From: Neolentinus lepideus HHB14362 ss-1
Lineage: Eukaryota; Basidiomycota; Agaricomycetes; Gloeophyllales; Gloeophyllaceae
Direction of reading: 5' to 3'
Assembly (NCBI GenBank): GCA_001632425.1
Contig: KV425600.1
Coordinates: 62,001 to 126,000 of the forward strand
DNA: 64,000 nucleotides
Of the stretch, positions 1 to 12,429 are shown piece by piece. The translations under genes were made by a program, and so were the position numbers. The notes beneath the pieces are model-generated. The model did no database searches, was not told where the DNA came from, and saw nothing but the letters and a program-made list of their open reading frames with translations. The first letter of the stretch is position 1. Every line of letters begins with the position of its first letter.

Positions 1-1118
1 ACGCCGTCGGAGAATGGTTCATTAATAGAGACGTTGGAAGGAACCGTAATATTTCTACGCACTTTAGCCCAGTGGCACCTCAGTGTTCGTTACGGCTGAT
101 CACTTGTTGACACCCTTCCTAGATTGTTGGTTCTGAGTTTACCTTTGCTCAAGACGGGCTCCTAAGTGGGGGAACTTCATATTCTCCAGGTAAGCCTCCG
201 AGATCTTTCTAACGCCTGAGAAAATTCTGCTGGGTGTGTACGAGAGGTATATCACTTCGCCATAATATGCTTGTCGTTGTATGCGTGAGATATTGGGTAT
301 GCGCCTCGGTCATTGTCACCGGGGTCTTACGCTCGCAAGTCGCACCAGTCTGTGACTATAATCTCGAACAGGACTCAGATTTCTATTCGAGATCGTAGAC
401 GGTAACGTCTTATAGTAAAAGGTTGCCGTTTCTGACCTTTTACCGAGAGATCGAGGCTGAAAAGAGTCCGCAGCATTAACCACCCTTGGGTGAGGATGAG
501 GTTTAGACGCCCGCGCGTGAGTGCAGATCGAACCATCCGGAGATTTATTGCTCACATTATGACACATATGCAGCAACTGCTTGTAAATAAGGAAGATCAA
601 GACTTGATGTTCTAATGCAGCACTGCAATTTCAGCCTAGTCTAGCGACCATCATTACTATCCTTCACCTAGTCGCCCTAATAAGCATACGACCATAATTT
701 TCTGACTAGACCTAGTGTGTGTGTGACTCCTTCTTTACTCATGCGTGCTAACTCTAGTCACGTATATCCGTGCCAACATAGTGAGAATGATGATAGTGGT
801 GAGGGTCAAAGAGCATTGTTTGGTCTTGTGGGTCCCCAATAACGTGTCACAATAGGTCACACTAGGGTCCGATCGGTGTGGCCTGCCACATTTCCCCACC
901 GCGTTGCCTTGCCATCAAAGGTAATTCCGGAACAAGGCCGTTCCTTTGTCCACAGTTATTTAATAAGGGCGAGGTCCGCTGGTTGACCTTGCCTTCAGCG
1001 ACATATCTCTCCGTCGTCTATCTACTGGTTCTTGCTGCACTAACCCGTCCACATCTGCTTACTGGCGACCGACATCGACTCTAACTTTATCAAGCATCCA
1101 ACTGTCAACACTAGGATC
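1..1118. other. No gene seen
   Basis: No long open frame with coding character on either strand and no recognisable domain. It probably holds the promoter and 5' UTR of the gene starting at 1119 and possibly the 3' region of a gene outside the window. Confidence 0.5.
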
Positions 1119-2249
1119 ATGAACTCAGACCTGATTGACGATGCCTTCCTTTCTAACGACTTTGCTACCCTTTTTGATGAGTAAGTCGTATGACTCCTGT
1201 GGCCGTCCGGTTCCCTCGACCAACCATCTATCCATAGTCTACCAAGCAGTAGCGATACTATAAGTTCTATACCCGACGACTTTTTCGTATGTATCTCCTG
1301 CCATATCTGTCCGTTACCGCGGCTTACAGCAGCTCGCAGTCCTGGATAGAGGGAATAGAAGGGGAGATGAACCTGCAGAGTATAGACTTCTCTACTTCTG
1401 ATTTGAGTAGCATACAAGGTAAGCTTCATGACGATGAGTGGATGACAGGATATTTCTAATATTATTGTATCATCAGGGCAGAGCTCCCCAGGAGGCATAT
1501 CTCCACAGCCGTCTCTGGATGCCATTTGGAATCCTCAGGACACTATCATTGCAACGTCTGACTACACCGAGACATGCCTGCCGCCTCCCATCCCTCTTGC
1601 ATGCGACTCACCGTCGTGTGGCATTTTTGAATATCAGGCGGATTCTCCCAACACCGCGCTTTCTGAAGAGACGTCGAATCTCGATATGTTTCGGGGCTAC
1701 TCGAGGCGGGTGGTTCCAGCCGAAGCCTTCGGAAGACGCTTCCTCGCCTACGAGGCCTCCCCACTCCCCCTGCCCACCCCGAAGCTGCTTGCTGAGTACT
1801 CGAATGACTCCATTGCTCAGGACGTCAGGCTGTCTCAGTTCATGCTGACTGGATTCCGGTACCTCAAACCGGAACCCCGAGACAAGATCGGTTACATAGC
1901 ACCGGAGCCGTCTCCCATTATACAAAAGTATCTATCTCAGCCCTATTCTCCTCGTCGCCGCGGTGGAAGAACCAAGGACTTACTCCACGACTCCAAGAAG
2001 GCCCAGCCTGGCCGTGTCCAAGGGCATCGTCGAAAGGCCTCCCACAAGAAAGGCGCAGCCTCAACATTCCGCGATACACTCCAAGACGCTGCGAGAAGAG
2101 CCAGTCAGAGGGACAAGGCTGCTTCTGCCAAACCTCTTGCTGCCAAACTCAAGTCATGCTTGAAGTCTGTTATGTCGTCCGGGACGAGCAAGCCGAAGAA
2201 GTCTGTATCTTTCCTTGATCCCACCCAATCGACCATGTTCGCTCGCTAA
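1119..2249 (+). CDS. Unrecognised basic, Ser/Pro-rich protein, three exons
   Basis: Exons read as 1119-1180, 1330-1418 and 1477-2249, joined by canonical GT-AG introns that keep one frame (phases 2 and 1). The start gives an acidic N-terminus (MNSDLIDDAFLSNDF). The middle is rich in Ser, Pro and Thr. The C-terminal third is strongly basic, with RRRGGR, KKAQPGR and KPKKSVSF stretches, and the protein ends QSTMFAR. No catalytic motif, signal peptide or membrane segment is visible. The acidic N-terminus plus basic tail could suit a nuclear or regulatory protein, but that is a guess. About 300 residues. Function not recognised. Confidence 0.65.
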
Positions 2250-2744
2250 GTGTGTGGAGCGTGAAGCGTTCTCCCTCTCATCTAACCCTGAGGGGGAGAG
2301 TTGAATACGGAGTGGGTGGTAGGATGGACTTGGGATATTGTTAACAACTGTCTGTATCATATTCTCCTCATAGATGTCGCCTCTTGCAATCTCTGTTGTG
2401 ATGTTCTCTAGATGTCAGGATGCTCTCGTTGTTCGTCGATGTTTTGTAGCGCGAATTTCATGTCTTTCATCTGATATTCTGTAGTTGGTACTCAGCCCAC
2501 ATTCAATAACATAATATCTCCTTGTACTCTAAGTGCACTCTAGCCGCGTATCAAAGGTCTCAAGTGGTACCACGATGGTGCGACCAGTGACGAATTGCAG
2601 CGAGCGACTGTTTGTGCCACAACGACCTTGTCACACCCTGTCACACCGACTCGTCGTGTATTTCAGTCACGGAGGTTATTGTCAGGTGGCATTACTCCCA
2701 AGTTATTCGAATCTTCGCTGTGAAAGGCTTGTAAACACTACAAG

Positions 2745-4122
2745 ATGGTCGGCATTGTAGTCGCTGCTTCAGGAAGAACTCCGTCTGTTGCTCCTGGTCT
2801 TCCCATAACTGTTGATATCGTCGACAAGAGCGCAGAAGATGTCACTGTGGCAGACGTTAAGCAGGCTCTGGCGAAGAAGTTTCCCAACGTATGTTCAAGA
2901 AATTCTGGATATTGCACTATTCTGAATATGTACCTAGTTCTATCCTTCCCGGCAAAAGGTCACGCTCAGTGGACAGTCGAAGATGCTCTCGGATGAGACG
3001 AAACTGGTCGAGGCTGCAGGAGGAGACGTGAGCGAAGTAAACGTGAAAGATCTGGGTCCTCAAATTAGTTGGCGCACGGTCTTCCTGGTGGAATACGTGA
3101 GTCCTCTTCTGGCCCTCTGTTCGGCTACATCGTGCTTATAGAGTGCCTCGTAAGGCTGGGCCTCTCGTGATTCACCCATTGATCTATCATTTCCCTCGAT
3201 TTTTTTATGGCGGGCCAGTGCGACATAGTTTGCTGCAGCAGTATACCCTCTTTAATTCCACGCGACTCTGTTATCGCTAACGACACGCCCAGATATGTAT
3301 ATGGCCTCGTCATCATACACTTCGTCAAGCGGGAGCTTGAGACACTATTGTGAGGTCTGTTTGATATGAGGGTCCACGTCCTTCTGACGCAGCTCAGTGT
3401 TCATCGCTTCTCACATGATACCATGCCTGCACGGAACATCTTCAAGAAGTGAGTACACTGTTCTATCCACGATGATGATTTCGACTTAAACCGGTAATCC
3501 AGCTCCGCGCATTACCATCTACTGAGTGGTCAGTCGTTTGTGCTCCCCATCTTATTTTATGTGCTCAAGTCGAGTCTGCTTTGTCTAGGTCTTGCTCTGG
3601 CGTATGCCATCTATAGCCCAACCTACTCTGCATCCTCTCCATACATCCGTGGCACCATTCGAAATGATCCCAGCTTTCTCTTGGGTTCTACTGCTGTTTG
3701 GATCGTGCGTTGCTCTATTCATGACATACAAGATTTATATACTGAATTGCTCCTACCACAGTTCTCTGAGCTCTCCAACTTAAGCACTCACTTGACACTC
3801 CGTAATCTGCGCCCTGCAGGGACCCGCACCCGGGCTATCCCATATGGATACGGCTTCAGCCTCGTCTCTTGCCCTAACTACTTCTTTGAATGTTTGGCGT
3901 GGACGAGCGTTGCCGTGATGACTGGTAGCTGGGTTGGTGAGTGAACCTCTGAGCGTAATTTGAGTGGATAATCCTGATTGTAGTCTTGCAGCGTGGATCT
4001 TTGTTTTGGTGTCCACGGGCCAGATGGCTCAATGGGCCGTCAAGAAGCACAAGAGCTATAGAAAGGAGTTCGGCGATAAGTACCCCAGAAGCAGGAAGGC
4101 TATATTTCCTTTCCTGTTCTGA
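2745..4122 (+). CDS. TSC13: Very-long-chain enoyl-CoA reductase (TSC13 family)
   Basis: The predicted enzyme reduces trans-2-enoyl-CoA in the last step of each very-long-chain fatty-acid elongation cycle in the ER membrane. The ubiquitin-like N-terminus (MVGIVVAASGRTPSV, then VTVADVKQALAKKFPN) is followed by the family signature VKDLGPQISWRTVFLVEY. Next come KRELETLFVHRFSHDTMP, several membrane segments, and the C-terminal steroid-reductase block with GYGFSLVSCPNYFFE, ending SRKAIFPFLF. At least six short GT-AG introns are needed; exon 1 ends at 2889 at AAC|gtatgt. Joined exons keep frame throughout, so the gene looks intact. No other elongase gene is nearby. Very likely correct; exact internal splice sites are by eye. 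Confidence 0.9.
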
Positions 4123-5218
4123 GAAGTAGTCTCGGCCCTGAAAAGTGATATCTTAATAATATCCCATCGCGGTCATATTCTGTTTCGATACTTTGAATAC
4201 TAATCGCGTTCGACGACGCCCCGAATTGAACGGATATGCACTCGTCACAGAACGATGGAAGGCACTGCGATTTCACCGACGTGCCGTGCACACAGATATA
4301 AACAAACCGAACTGTGATTGGACCCGTACATACAATATTTCAAACTGCGAGGCATCAATAACAAGCGAGTAAACTCTCGTCTCAAAAGCCACCGACGACA
4401 GGATAATCCGATGCTCTTTGCACATTCCTCTGGCACAATCACCCAGCGTCAAAAATTGACCACAGAATCCTTCCACAAAGGTCTTGACTGTCGCTCCGAC
4501 CTCCTTCCCTCCAAATCGTGAGTACGGCTAATTTCCGCAAGTGGTCCATCTGTGGGAAGAGACCGCGCAGCAGACCCGATCCAAGGAGGGACCTCCAGTA
4601 GAACCATCCGCGGGAAGAAGCTATCAGGGACGTCCCCCTTCCAGCTGTGCGGATGCCCCTGAAATGACAAGGAGCGAGCCATCAGAGGTCCTACGACGCG
4701 GTCTTGAAGGCAGGGATGGGGATGATCGGCCCCCAAAAGGCTCCGCAGGGTTAATCAGACCCTAGTGGAAGGCGGAACCATCTGCCTGCGTCGTGGAGTG
4801 CGGTGCGGGTCGACTTGTCCGCGCAGGAAAATCATGGCACAGAGACCACGCGCTCAGCGACGGAATATAGGATGGATGAACGTTGTGGCAGAGAATAAGA
4901 TAGTTAGAGGGCTGGAAGGATGCTTGAATGTAAGTTAGCAGACAGGATGAGAGATGAGACTATACGGACGTACCCAACACATCGGGATGTCAAGGACAAG
5001 GAAAATACAGCGGCACCGGGGCTTTCGAGAAGGGATGTCCGTGTAATTGAAATGTGGAGAAGAACGTGTACCAAATCAAAAGCAAACGATAAATGAGGAA
5101 ACTCTGAATATCTTGCAATCTGGTTTTATTCTTTTCTTCCAACCCCACCTATATACTGCCGCCGCTCCTCTCGCACACACTCCTTAGTCCACCCAAGGGC
5201 CGACACCACTGCCCGCGC
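4123..5218. other. Gene-free stretch
   Basis: Open frames here are short and overlap on both strands without domain character. It is probably intergenic sequence between the convergent TSC13 gene and the paralog-family pseudogene. Confidence 0.5.
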
Positions 5219-7080
5219 TCATCGACACTTGGTCCTTCTTGACATCCCTGAACAACTTGGCCCGAACCTTGCGCTCGGGAGCGGACTATAGATATCGAAA
5301 GGACCGAGGACTGAATACTCGCGACCATCACACTTCTTGTGCTCCTCATTCAACTCAACAGGAACCTCCGGCGTCCAATCCGCAATAACAGCCTCGCACC
5401 CGTCTTGCTGGACTTCGGGAGCCACGGTTGTCCTCATCGCCTCGACGGATTTGTAGTTCTTGTACAGCGAGGTGCTGACCTTATGCGAGAGCAGAGAGGA
5501 TCCGGTATCGCCATAGCTGAAGTTAGCCTGATGTTCCTCCTTGGTGTCGCGAGGAATGGCGTTTGAAACGCAGGCATTGAAGCCCAGTGCATCCTCTTGA
5601 TCTTCGTCGTCGCCAATGGTGAAGTTCCCAGAATCGTCAGGCAGAGAGGGAAATGCCGTCAGAGCGAGCTCCGGGCGAATGATCTTGGTCGTGTCGAGTT
5701 CAGGTCCGGTAGGCTGCCGTGTCGTCTCTCTCCAGTTCGCCTCCAAGTCGCCATTGTCCATGTTAGGTGTCGCCGGAGGAGTCGGGAGACCAGCGCTGTT
5801 CATCATCGCATCTTTCTTCGCCATCTTTCCCATAACGTCACTCATTCGCCTGTGACTCTTAACAAGTACTTCTTTCTTCTTCCCATGATCCTGCTCAGCC
5901 ACGTCAAATATAAGATCGCTCATGCGCTTCAGGTTACCGGCCATAATTTCTTCCCTTGTCTTTGTATGCCGAAGCATGGGCACGAGGTAGTCAGCGCCAG
6001 GCAAGCTGAAGGATCGATCGCGAGTAAAGTTGCTGGGCTCTGAGGTGAGCAAAGGCACTCCATTTGCGTTCAGCATTAGAGGCTTGCGGAACCATGTTGA
6101 CGATAGGGACCACCTGGACCGGTAGAGAGAGCTCTTCTGTTGTAGCAGTGATCGTAAAAGGCCAAGCGACAGGAGACTCAGAGGTAAGCCAGACAGGTAC
6201 AGGCACAGGTACAGAGTCGGAGGCGGTGGGCCTCCATTGGGAGAAAGGAGCAGGCGTCTCAAGAATAGGCAGAAAAACCAACGAACCGCTGGTAGAAGAT
6301 GCAATGCTGCCCGCTACGGCTCCGAGTATCGGAGTAAAGCTTGCCTGACTCGCTGATTTAATACGGTGCGAAGTTTTCCTCTGCGTCTTCCTCGGTTTCC
6401 ATTTCAAGTGCAGCAGCGATGGCGAGGGGATGTATATTAATCCACGTAGCTTTGACGGTGTGACGACGGGCACCGGAAGATTCCCCCCCCCCCCCCGAGG
6501 TAGAGGTGGTAGAGGTGGCCCGTGGGGGAAGTACTTCAAGTCTTCACCAGAACTCCTTGACGGGGACAAGTAACTCATGAATCCAGAACTTAGTGTTAGA
6601 TGGTAGGTGACGAAAGAAATCCCTGGTGTTCTCCCGCAGTATGCGGAGGTTGATGGTCTAGCGTAGAATTTTAAGTATATGAAATGGTGAACGTAAGAGA
6701 TGAGTCGTGCCAGTCGTTTGAGCCCAACGCAACTCGGCTGGACGCCAAGGTGGTAATCCTCATACCAGCTGTACCACTACATATTTCGTGTCAATTGAGT
6801 AAATATAGCTAGCTAGCTGGACATGAACTTACGGATTTTATGGAAGCGTCGTCGGAAGTACCCTGCGCGAGAGACTCAGAGAAGCCCGTGGACTGGGAGA
6901 ACACAGGTGAAACTTTGTAGGCGAGGTATCTGACGAAGCCACGGACTAAGCCAAGTACAGCGCCGAAGAGCCAGAAGAAGCAGAGGGTCCAGATGACAAG
7001 ATCATCGTGATAGACATTGAAGATGAAATAGAGGTATGTCTTCTCGTATGTTGAAATGACAGTTAAACAAGAGGAGCTGC
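5219..7080 (-). pseudogene. Membrane-anchored paralog family, copy 1, frame-broken
   Basis: This is the same family as the intact gene at 40140-41843. In minus-strand order one sees an N-terminal hydrophobic segment (WTLCFFWLFGAVLGLV, about 7000), a WYSWYEDYHLG block matching WWSWYDDEYVS of the intact copy, and TINLRILRENTRDFF matching NVKLHRLLASTKLFF. Next come PSPSLLHLKWKPRKT, the RSFSLPGA motif and SAGLPTPPATP. The frame is broken at least twice. A stop follows VKEFW near 6545, and a shift lies between NAERKW and the RSFSLPGA frame near 6050. A 14-base C/G run sits near 6483-6496. The C-terminal 361-residue frame (5219-6304) is still open. A gene with odd introns is possible, but decay is more likely. 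Function unknown. Confidence 0.6.
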
Positions 7081-8006
7081 TGTCGGACAGAGGATTTTAT
7101 GTATGCCTGACCGTAAACGCTAAGCCCCTGGATGGCCAAGAAGCAGCGAGGCCTGCCAGCCGCCTTTCAGTAAGTACACTAGTCACCCATGCCTGACCGA
7201 TGTTCCAAGCAGGGCCCTGAACAAATCTCTGCTAGATATTGCTGGTCCTGGTGTCATTGTGCTCTTTTTAACCGATTAGTGTGGCGAGTTAGCGTTGGCT
7301 ATAAAAGCTACACACCAGCGATCGATGGTAATGGCTGTGCACCGCCATGCCACAGAGGGCCACAAACGCGAAGTCAAGGAGAGCATTGGATCGCACAGTT
7401 CGAGGTACTGCCGGAAGGCTGTATCGTGCTAGGTCATTCCCTCCGAAGAAATATGACCATAAGAGAGTTTATAGGTAAACCAGGGAAATACAAGGATATC
7501 CAGTGGAGGTGAGATAGGTCAATACTGCCGTGACACGTTTTGGACAATTTCTGTCGACCCACCTGATACGCGAAGACGAGCGTGCAGCGGATTATGAAAA
7601 GGGAATAGGAATAGGAAATTGAGTAGGAGGATAATCTTGGATATACACGATTCTCCCTCTTTTCTCGTATGAAATAGTTGATATCTCACGATCAATCGAG
7701 ATTCCAAACGCAGCGGGCTTACGGGGATCGGACTCCTTGTCCACATCGGAACAGTGACGGGATAGGAGGCAGACAAAGCGGAATCAACGTCAGAGGGCAC
7801 GTGAGGAACGATAGTTTTAGGAAGTGATGTGCCTTAGGCAAGCTGACAGAACATATCTTCCTGGAAATCGTTACTAGTGGTGAAGACACTTGGTTCCAGG
7901 AGAGCCATGTGAGAACTAAAGGGGTGTGAAGGACGGACCGAGAGAAGGGGTTGTACTAACTCCAGTTGATTGTAGCAGCATCGGCCACCTTAGGGATCGT
8001 CAGAGG
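7081..8006. other. Gene-free stretch
   Basis: Only short frames without coding character. It lies between the 5' end of the copy 1 pseudogene and the transposon at 8009. Confidence 0.45.
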
Positions 8007-8008
8007 TA

Positions 8009-8639
8009 CAGTCCCGGACAAGCAAAGACAACAAATTCGGTGACCGGATTTTCCCAACCCCAACGGCCGTGGGAACCTCATTTTTATTGCAGAAATGAGT
8101 GATTTGGACACTAAGGAAGTGATTGTTACGAGCCGATTTCTCGTAAACCCCCTGTAACCCCCAATAATGGGTCGGGATAGGCCGAAAATTTGGCCATATA
8201 CAAAATAAATCGGGAAAAATACGAAAAATATGCCAATCGACTCCTTTTGATGAGCTGAGTCTGAATCTGGCTTAAATCTAATAATCGGACGGGCCGATAT
8301 GCCATAATCACTCTTCCAAGTTCAGGCCAGATATGGAAATCTGACTAACATGTGTTGTAAATTTTAGGTGATATCGGCCCAGGAAGGACCAGAGACAATT
8401 CTTTGCAAGGATCTACAGGTCACAGACAGTCCCGGTCAGACCCGGGAGGCCCGGTAAGGGTATATAATGCCGTTGAAATGGCCCAAAATTTTGGCCATAT
8501 CAAAATGTCATGGGAAAAAATCAGTGACACCATTTTTGGACGTTTTTAACCTCTCTGAGGCCAAATCCGAGGTCGGTTTCACGTAAATAACTCTGGCTCA
8601 GCCGGAAACAAGTTTGTTGTCTTTACCTGTCCGGGACTG
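8009..8639. mobile_element. Non-autonomous TA-flanked inverted-repeat element (MITE), 631 bp
   Basis: The left end begins cagtcccggacaagcaaaga. The right end, read on the opposite strand, begins cagtcccggacaggtaaaga, and similarity continues through acaacaaa. Each end is flanked by TA (8007-8008 and 8640-8641), the target duplication of Tc1/mariner/pogo elements, and CAGT termini are common in pogo/Fot1-like elements. There is no transposase frame inside, so it depends on another copy. Internal AT-rich segments containing ggccatat and gggaaaaa recur in diverged form near 8190 and 8500. A partial copy of the terminal motif (acagtcccgg) lies near 8425, suggesting nesting or internal rearrangement. 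Confidence 0.8.
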
Positions 8640-8641
8640 TA

Positions 8642-8760
8642 CATGCGATCCAGCGTTTCTCGTCAAGATACTTGGGGCGGTCGTCTTGTACATCAGTTTC
8701 ATCATACGCTCGTGGCTCTCTGCGACGGACAGGTCCTTAGGCCTTAGGAGTGAGACTTGA
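8642..8760 (-). pseudogene. Relic of the membrane-anchored paralog family
   Basis: On the minus strand a short stretch reads PKDLSVAESHERMMKLMYK. It matches the repeated SHKRM motif of the intact paralog (IAESHKRMTELMFDAG) and the ALAIAESHERIKK of copy 2. No longer frame can be followed on either side, and the transposon at 8009-8639 abuts it. It is read as the surviving fragment of a fourth copy. Downstream sequence to about 9100 may be further decayed family sequence, but no motif is clear. Confidence 0.45.
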
Positions 8761-9879
8761 GGTTATCCCGTCCCAGGGAAGATTACCTTGTACCGGTCTG
8801 CTGTAACCGCGGTACGACGGGAGGAGCAGGCTGACAGAAGAGGTAGGGCAAATAATACTAAGGAAAAAGCCGGGTGCCAGTGGCGATAGAAGAGCCCGGT
8901 AGAACGAGTGAAATTGGAAAAAGTGAGACGAACGATGACAAGCAGTTTGGCTGGCAGCGACGCGTTGAACCGGTACAAGATCCCTTGCTGTAAGGGCTGT
9001 GACGGTGAGAGTAAAGGTGCAGTAACGGGGGATCCATATGAACGGCAGGTTGGAGTTACTCACAGGTAGAGCAGGCGAACTTTGCGATTGGCACACGAGT
9101 TCCTTGTCCTATCATTGCAACGAGAGAACCGATAATGAGGGATGTCGGTCTGGGCTGGAGCATAAGTGAGAGAATGGAATAAGAACGGCCAATTGATCAG
9201 TTGTATGCTGATGTTATAGGAGTCTTAACCCATATATGGGCAACATCGTAACAGGCTCGTGACCAACGCGATTTTGCCCCAATCGCGCTACAAGCGAACC
9301 TGTAACCTGAGGCGTCCGAACGGTATCTGTGTCAGTGGTACACGCCAAAGAACGAGCTCTATTAGAGGGAGTCTTCTTCACCACCATCACTGCCAGTGCC
9401 CTGGTCGAAGGAGTCCGAGCCCAAAAGCCAGGCCGCAATTTGCGGAGGTCCGATGAATCCGAGGATCCAGGCCACACAGGCACGTCCAAGTTGACTTAAA
9501 TGGAGGATCTGCGCAGACGAACGCTGGAATGGCGGACAAGTCCACTAGCGAAAAGTCGCTCAGCGACTCTTACGGCCCTTCAGATAGTGGGAATAACATG
9601 TACACAAATGCCCTGTTGTCCGTTATCGGTGCTGCAATTACGCGATATTACGATCCAAGACAACCAGCTTTCCGCGGTCAAACTGACGGAATTGCGTAAT
9701 TATTGCAGTTCGAGTTCACATAACTGCAACCCTAATACTCATCAATGAGTATTAGGGCACCGCTCATGGAATCTCGGAGTACGATCACAGGAAGAAGACT
9801 TTGACTACCTCTCAGTTCACCCACCTATATAGCAACACTGAGAGACAGAAGGGACTCAGCTTCGTTGTCTGGAACTTTA
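8761..9879. other. Gene-free stretch
   Basis: Only short frames without recognisable motifs. The last few hundred bases should include the promoter of the methyltransferase-like gene at 9880. No conserved element was identified. Confidence 0.4.
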
Positions 9880-10646
9880 ATGTCGTTGATAAGAGCACCT
9901 CTAACGCTGCTCGCAGCGTATAGCATGGGTTATGCTTCAACGCCCCCGAATCCTCCTATTGCTGATGAAGAACGCAAAGCATATGGTCCTTCGGTAGTCA
10001 AGTTTGGGAGATTCATCCTGATATACCCGTTCGCATTAAAGGTCAGTGTCTGTGGTCAGTCACTTATAGCGTCTCTAATACTTCCTTAAAGACCATTTGC
10101 TGGATGAATGGGCTCGGCGAAGCAATGCTCATCCTTGCGCATACAGCCCCCTACCATTCCTCGACCGACGGCATTATTTCGACCTTGGGTCTTTCCCCAA
10201 ACTCGGTCGCCTCCATTAGAATCAATCCAAGTTTCCTTCTTGGTACATTGATGACAAGTTTGGGAGCCTACATCCGCCACGTTTGTTACCGCACCCTGGG
10301 GAGATTCTACACTTTCGAGTTGTCGATTCGGGGAGAGCACCAGCTGGTGACCGGGGGGCCATATTCTGTGGTACGGCACCCAGCGTACACGGGAGGGATT
10401 TTAGCAACCATAGGAATCCACTTTTGCATCTTCGGACCAGGTTCGCTGCTGAGGGCGTCAGGCATACTGGACTCCGAGGTTGGGAAGATTATCACCGGAG
10501 GAGCAGTACTTCATTTCATCTTTAACACCGCACTTCGTGTCCATAGAACAATTGAGGAGGATAGGGTTTTGAGGCAGCAGTTTGGAGAACGATGGAAACA
10601 ATGGGCGGCGAGAGTGCAGTATAGATTGGTACCATATGTTTTCTGA
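9880..10646 (+). CDS. Isoprenylcysteine carboxyl methyltransferase-like membrane protein
   Basis: Two exons, 9880-10041 and 10092-10646, joined at AAAG|gtcagt ... aaag|ACC to give a protein of about 239 residues. The start is the first ATG in frame (MSLIRAPLTLLAAYSMGY); the frame extends upstream only through non-ATG codons. Several hydrophobic segments are present. The ICMT/PEMT-type C-terminal signature is clear: GPYSVVRHPAYTGG, then EEDRVLRQQFGERWKQWAA and a final YRLVPYVF. Family members methylate a prenylated C-terminal cysteine or another lipid-like substrate using S-adenosylmethionine in the ER membrane. Agaricomycetes commonly carry several divergent ICMT-like genes, so the substrate cannot be assumed. 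The Ras-like gene at 43795 ends in a CAAX box, the kind of substrate a true ICMT uses. Confidence 0.8.
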
Positions 10647-11248
10647 TTCGATGGTCACTTTACATTCAGAGCCTTAGTCCTCAGAACTCTGCCTTGACTC
10701 TTGAGTCTTACATATATTGGAAACATAGATGTGGACAGGGTACCCAGGTTACTTAGTGGAATGGCCTGACATAGTAACAGAACGTTCCTGAGGATAGCTG
10801 CCAACGACACTAAGAACGGGAAGAATGCAGGGCTGATAGTGGTTGCGCCGGCGCATCGTATTGTCACGCCACAGACGCGCGAACGCGACGCAGACTTTGA
10901 GGCACCAATGCTAAGGAACAGGACCAGAGATCGTGGCGGCGGTACAACAGACTAGTCTCTGATCCACTAGTCACATCGACGACAGGATATATCGGGCGGG
11001 AACTCCCTCCTCGCTGCCTACAAATGAGCCATTAGAATACAAGCCACGCGAATTAGATAAATCCGCATCACATCTCAGCATCATACCTCGAGCCTTTTGT
11101 CCTTTCAGTAGAAAAGACGCGAGAAAGGGAGAAAAGTTGGTGCACTTTAAGCTGAAAAGATCGCATCTCTAACTATGAATATAAGCAAAAGAATGAAATG
11201 ATGATTTTGAGGCATTTTGACAATGCATGGCTTCTTTTCTTCATACCA
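10647..11248. other. Gene-free stretch
   Basis: Intergenic region between the convergent methyltransferase-like gene and the copy 2 paralog. No motif-bearing frame seen. Confidence 0.45.
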
Positions 11249-12420
11249 TCAGTCTTCTCCGATCGAAGGAAACCACGATGGGACGTGGCTTGCGCGCCCC
11301 GAGTCCCTTGACTTCCTTGGACAACGTGCGAGGGCCGGAGGTAGACGTAACTGAACCAGCAAGCGAAGAGTTGACCTTAGTGCATCGACGCGCTGGAGCA
11401 AACGGGAGATCTCTTCCTGGGAATCGTCACGAATGACAAAGACACCTGAAGGCGGAAGGGCCATAGGCGAAGGGACGGTGCTCTCGACAGTCAGCTGAAA
11501 ACCAGCGGTATATTGGGCCCAGTTTGCGGTCATGTCGCCTTGGGCAGGGGTCATCGGAGGCGTAGGGAGTCCAACATCATTTGTTGAGACACTCGGGATG
11601 GTCGTCTTGAAAATCATTTTTTGATGCGCTCGTGGCTCTCGGCGATGGCCAGGGCCTGAGGGGTAGGTGGAAGTTTGACGTTCTCCAGGGCAGGGAAGAC
11701 GGGATATTCAGCAAGCCAGTTATACGAGAGGCTAGGGTCGGTTATGGGCGGAGCAGTCCATTGAGAGATAGGAGTAGATGCTTCCGGAAACGGGAGGAGA
11801 ACCGAGGAGCTGATAGACATTGCGATGCTGTCGAGCAGGGGAGTATCGCTTTCGTCAAGGTATTCCGGCTCGTCGCGTCCAATGCGAGGTAACCCGTGGA
11901 ACTTCCACTTGGCGTTGAGCAGTCGTCGGGAAGGGACGGTGCGTCGTGGTCCGGAGTTCAGTAGGGTAACTACAGGTCCCTGAAAGTTTCGACTAGCGAG
12001 TGAGGTGAGGAGGAGGGACGGTGCCAGGGTGAAGAATTTATTCCAGGAAGATCTGTTCTTGCCTCGCCGCGCTGGCAGAAGCCGTTAACCTAAAATACCC
12101 GTGTAAGCGGGAAGGATAGTTCAATCGAAGATGATATATGTACCAGTTCCTTTGACCAGACTTTGACGCGACTAGGACCCTCTTCAGGCTTGCCCCATCC
12201 GTCGTCGATACCTCTCTCTCCTCGTCATCGGTGATCTGGTCGACGGAGTCCGAGTTTGCGATCCAGGTGAACCGAGAGGGCTGAGAACGGTTTCTGAAAG
12301 CCAGATACTTGTGAAGACCGAAGACGAAGATAGCACCAAGTCCAAAAAGAGAGATGATTCCAAGGATCTACGCAATAAGAGAAATGTCGAAGTCCACGAT
12401 GGTATACAGGTGGATGTTAT
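11249..12420 (-). pseudogene. Membrane-anchored paralog family, copy 2, probably broken
   Basis: In minus-strand order one sees a hydrophobic segment (GIISLFGLGAIFVFGLHKYL, near 12340), a stretch APSLLLTSLASRNFQGPVVT matching GPSLLLTSPSGRDLPVLVVT of the intact copy, and NAKWKFHGLPR matching HFKWKPRKT. Next come ALAIAESHERIKK and DVGLPTPPMTP. A stop follows ERIKK near 11614, and the TPPMTP block continues in another frame, so sequence has been lost or shifted. The second SHKRM repeat seen in the intact paralog is missing. Copies 1, 2 and 3 are too diverged to be recent duplicates. Confidence 0.5.
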
Positions 12421-12429
12421 GTCATGTCA

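Noticed and set aside
4449..4765. Overlapping ORFs on both strands between TSC13 and the copy 1 paralog
   Set aside because: Low-complexity overlap of short frames without coding signature or splice partners.
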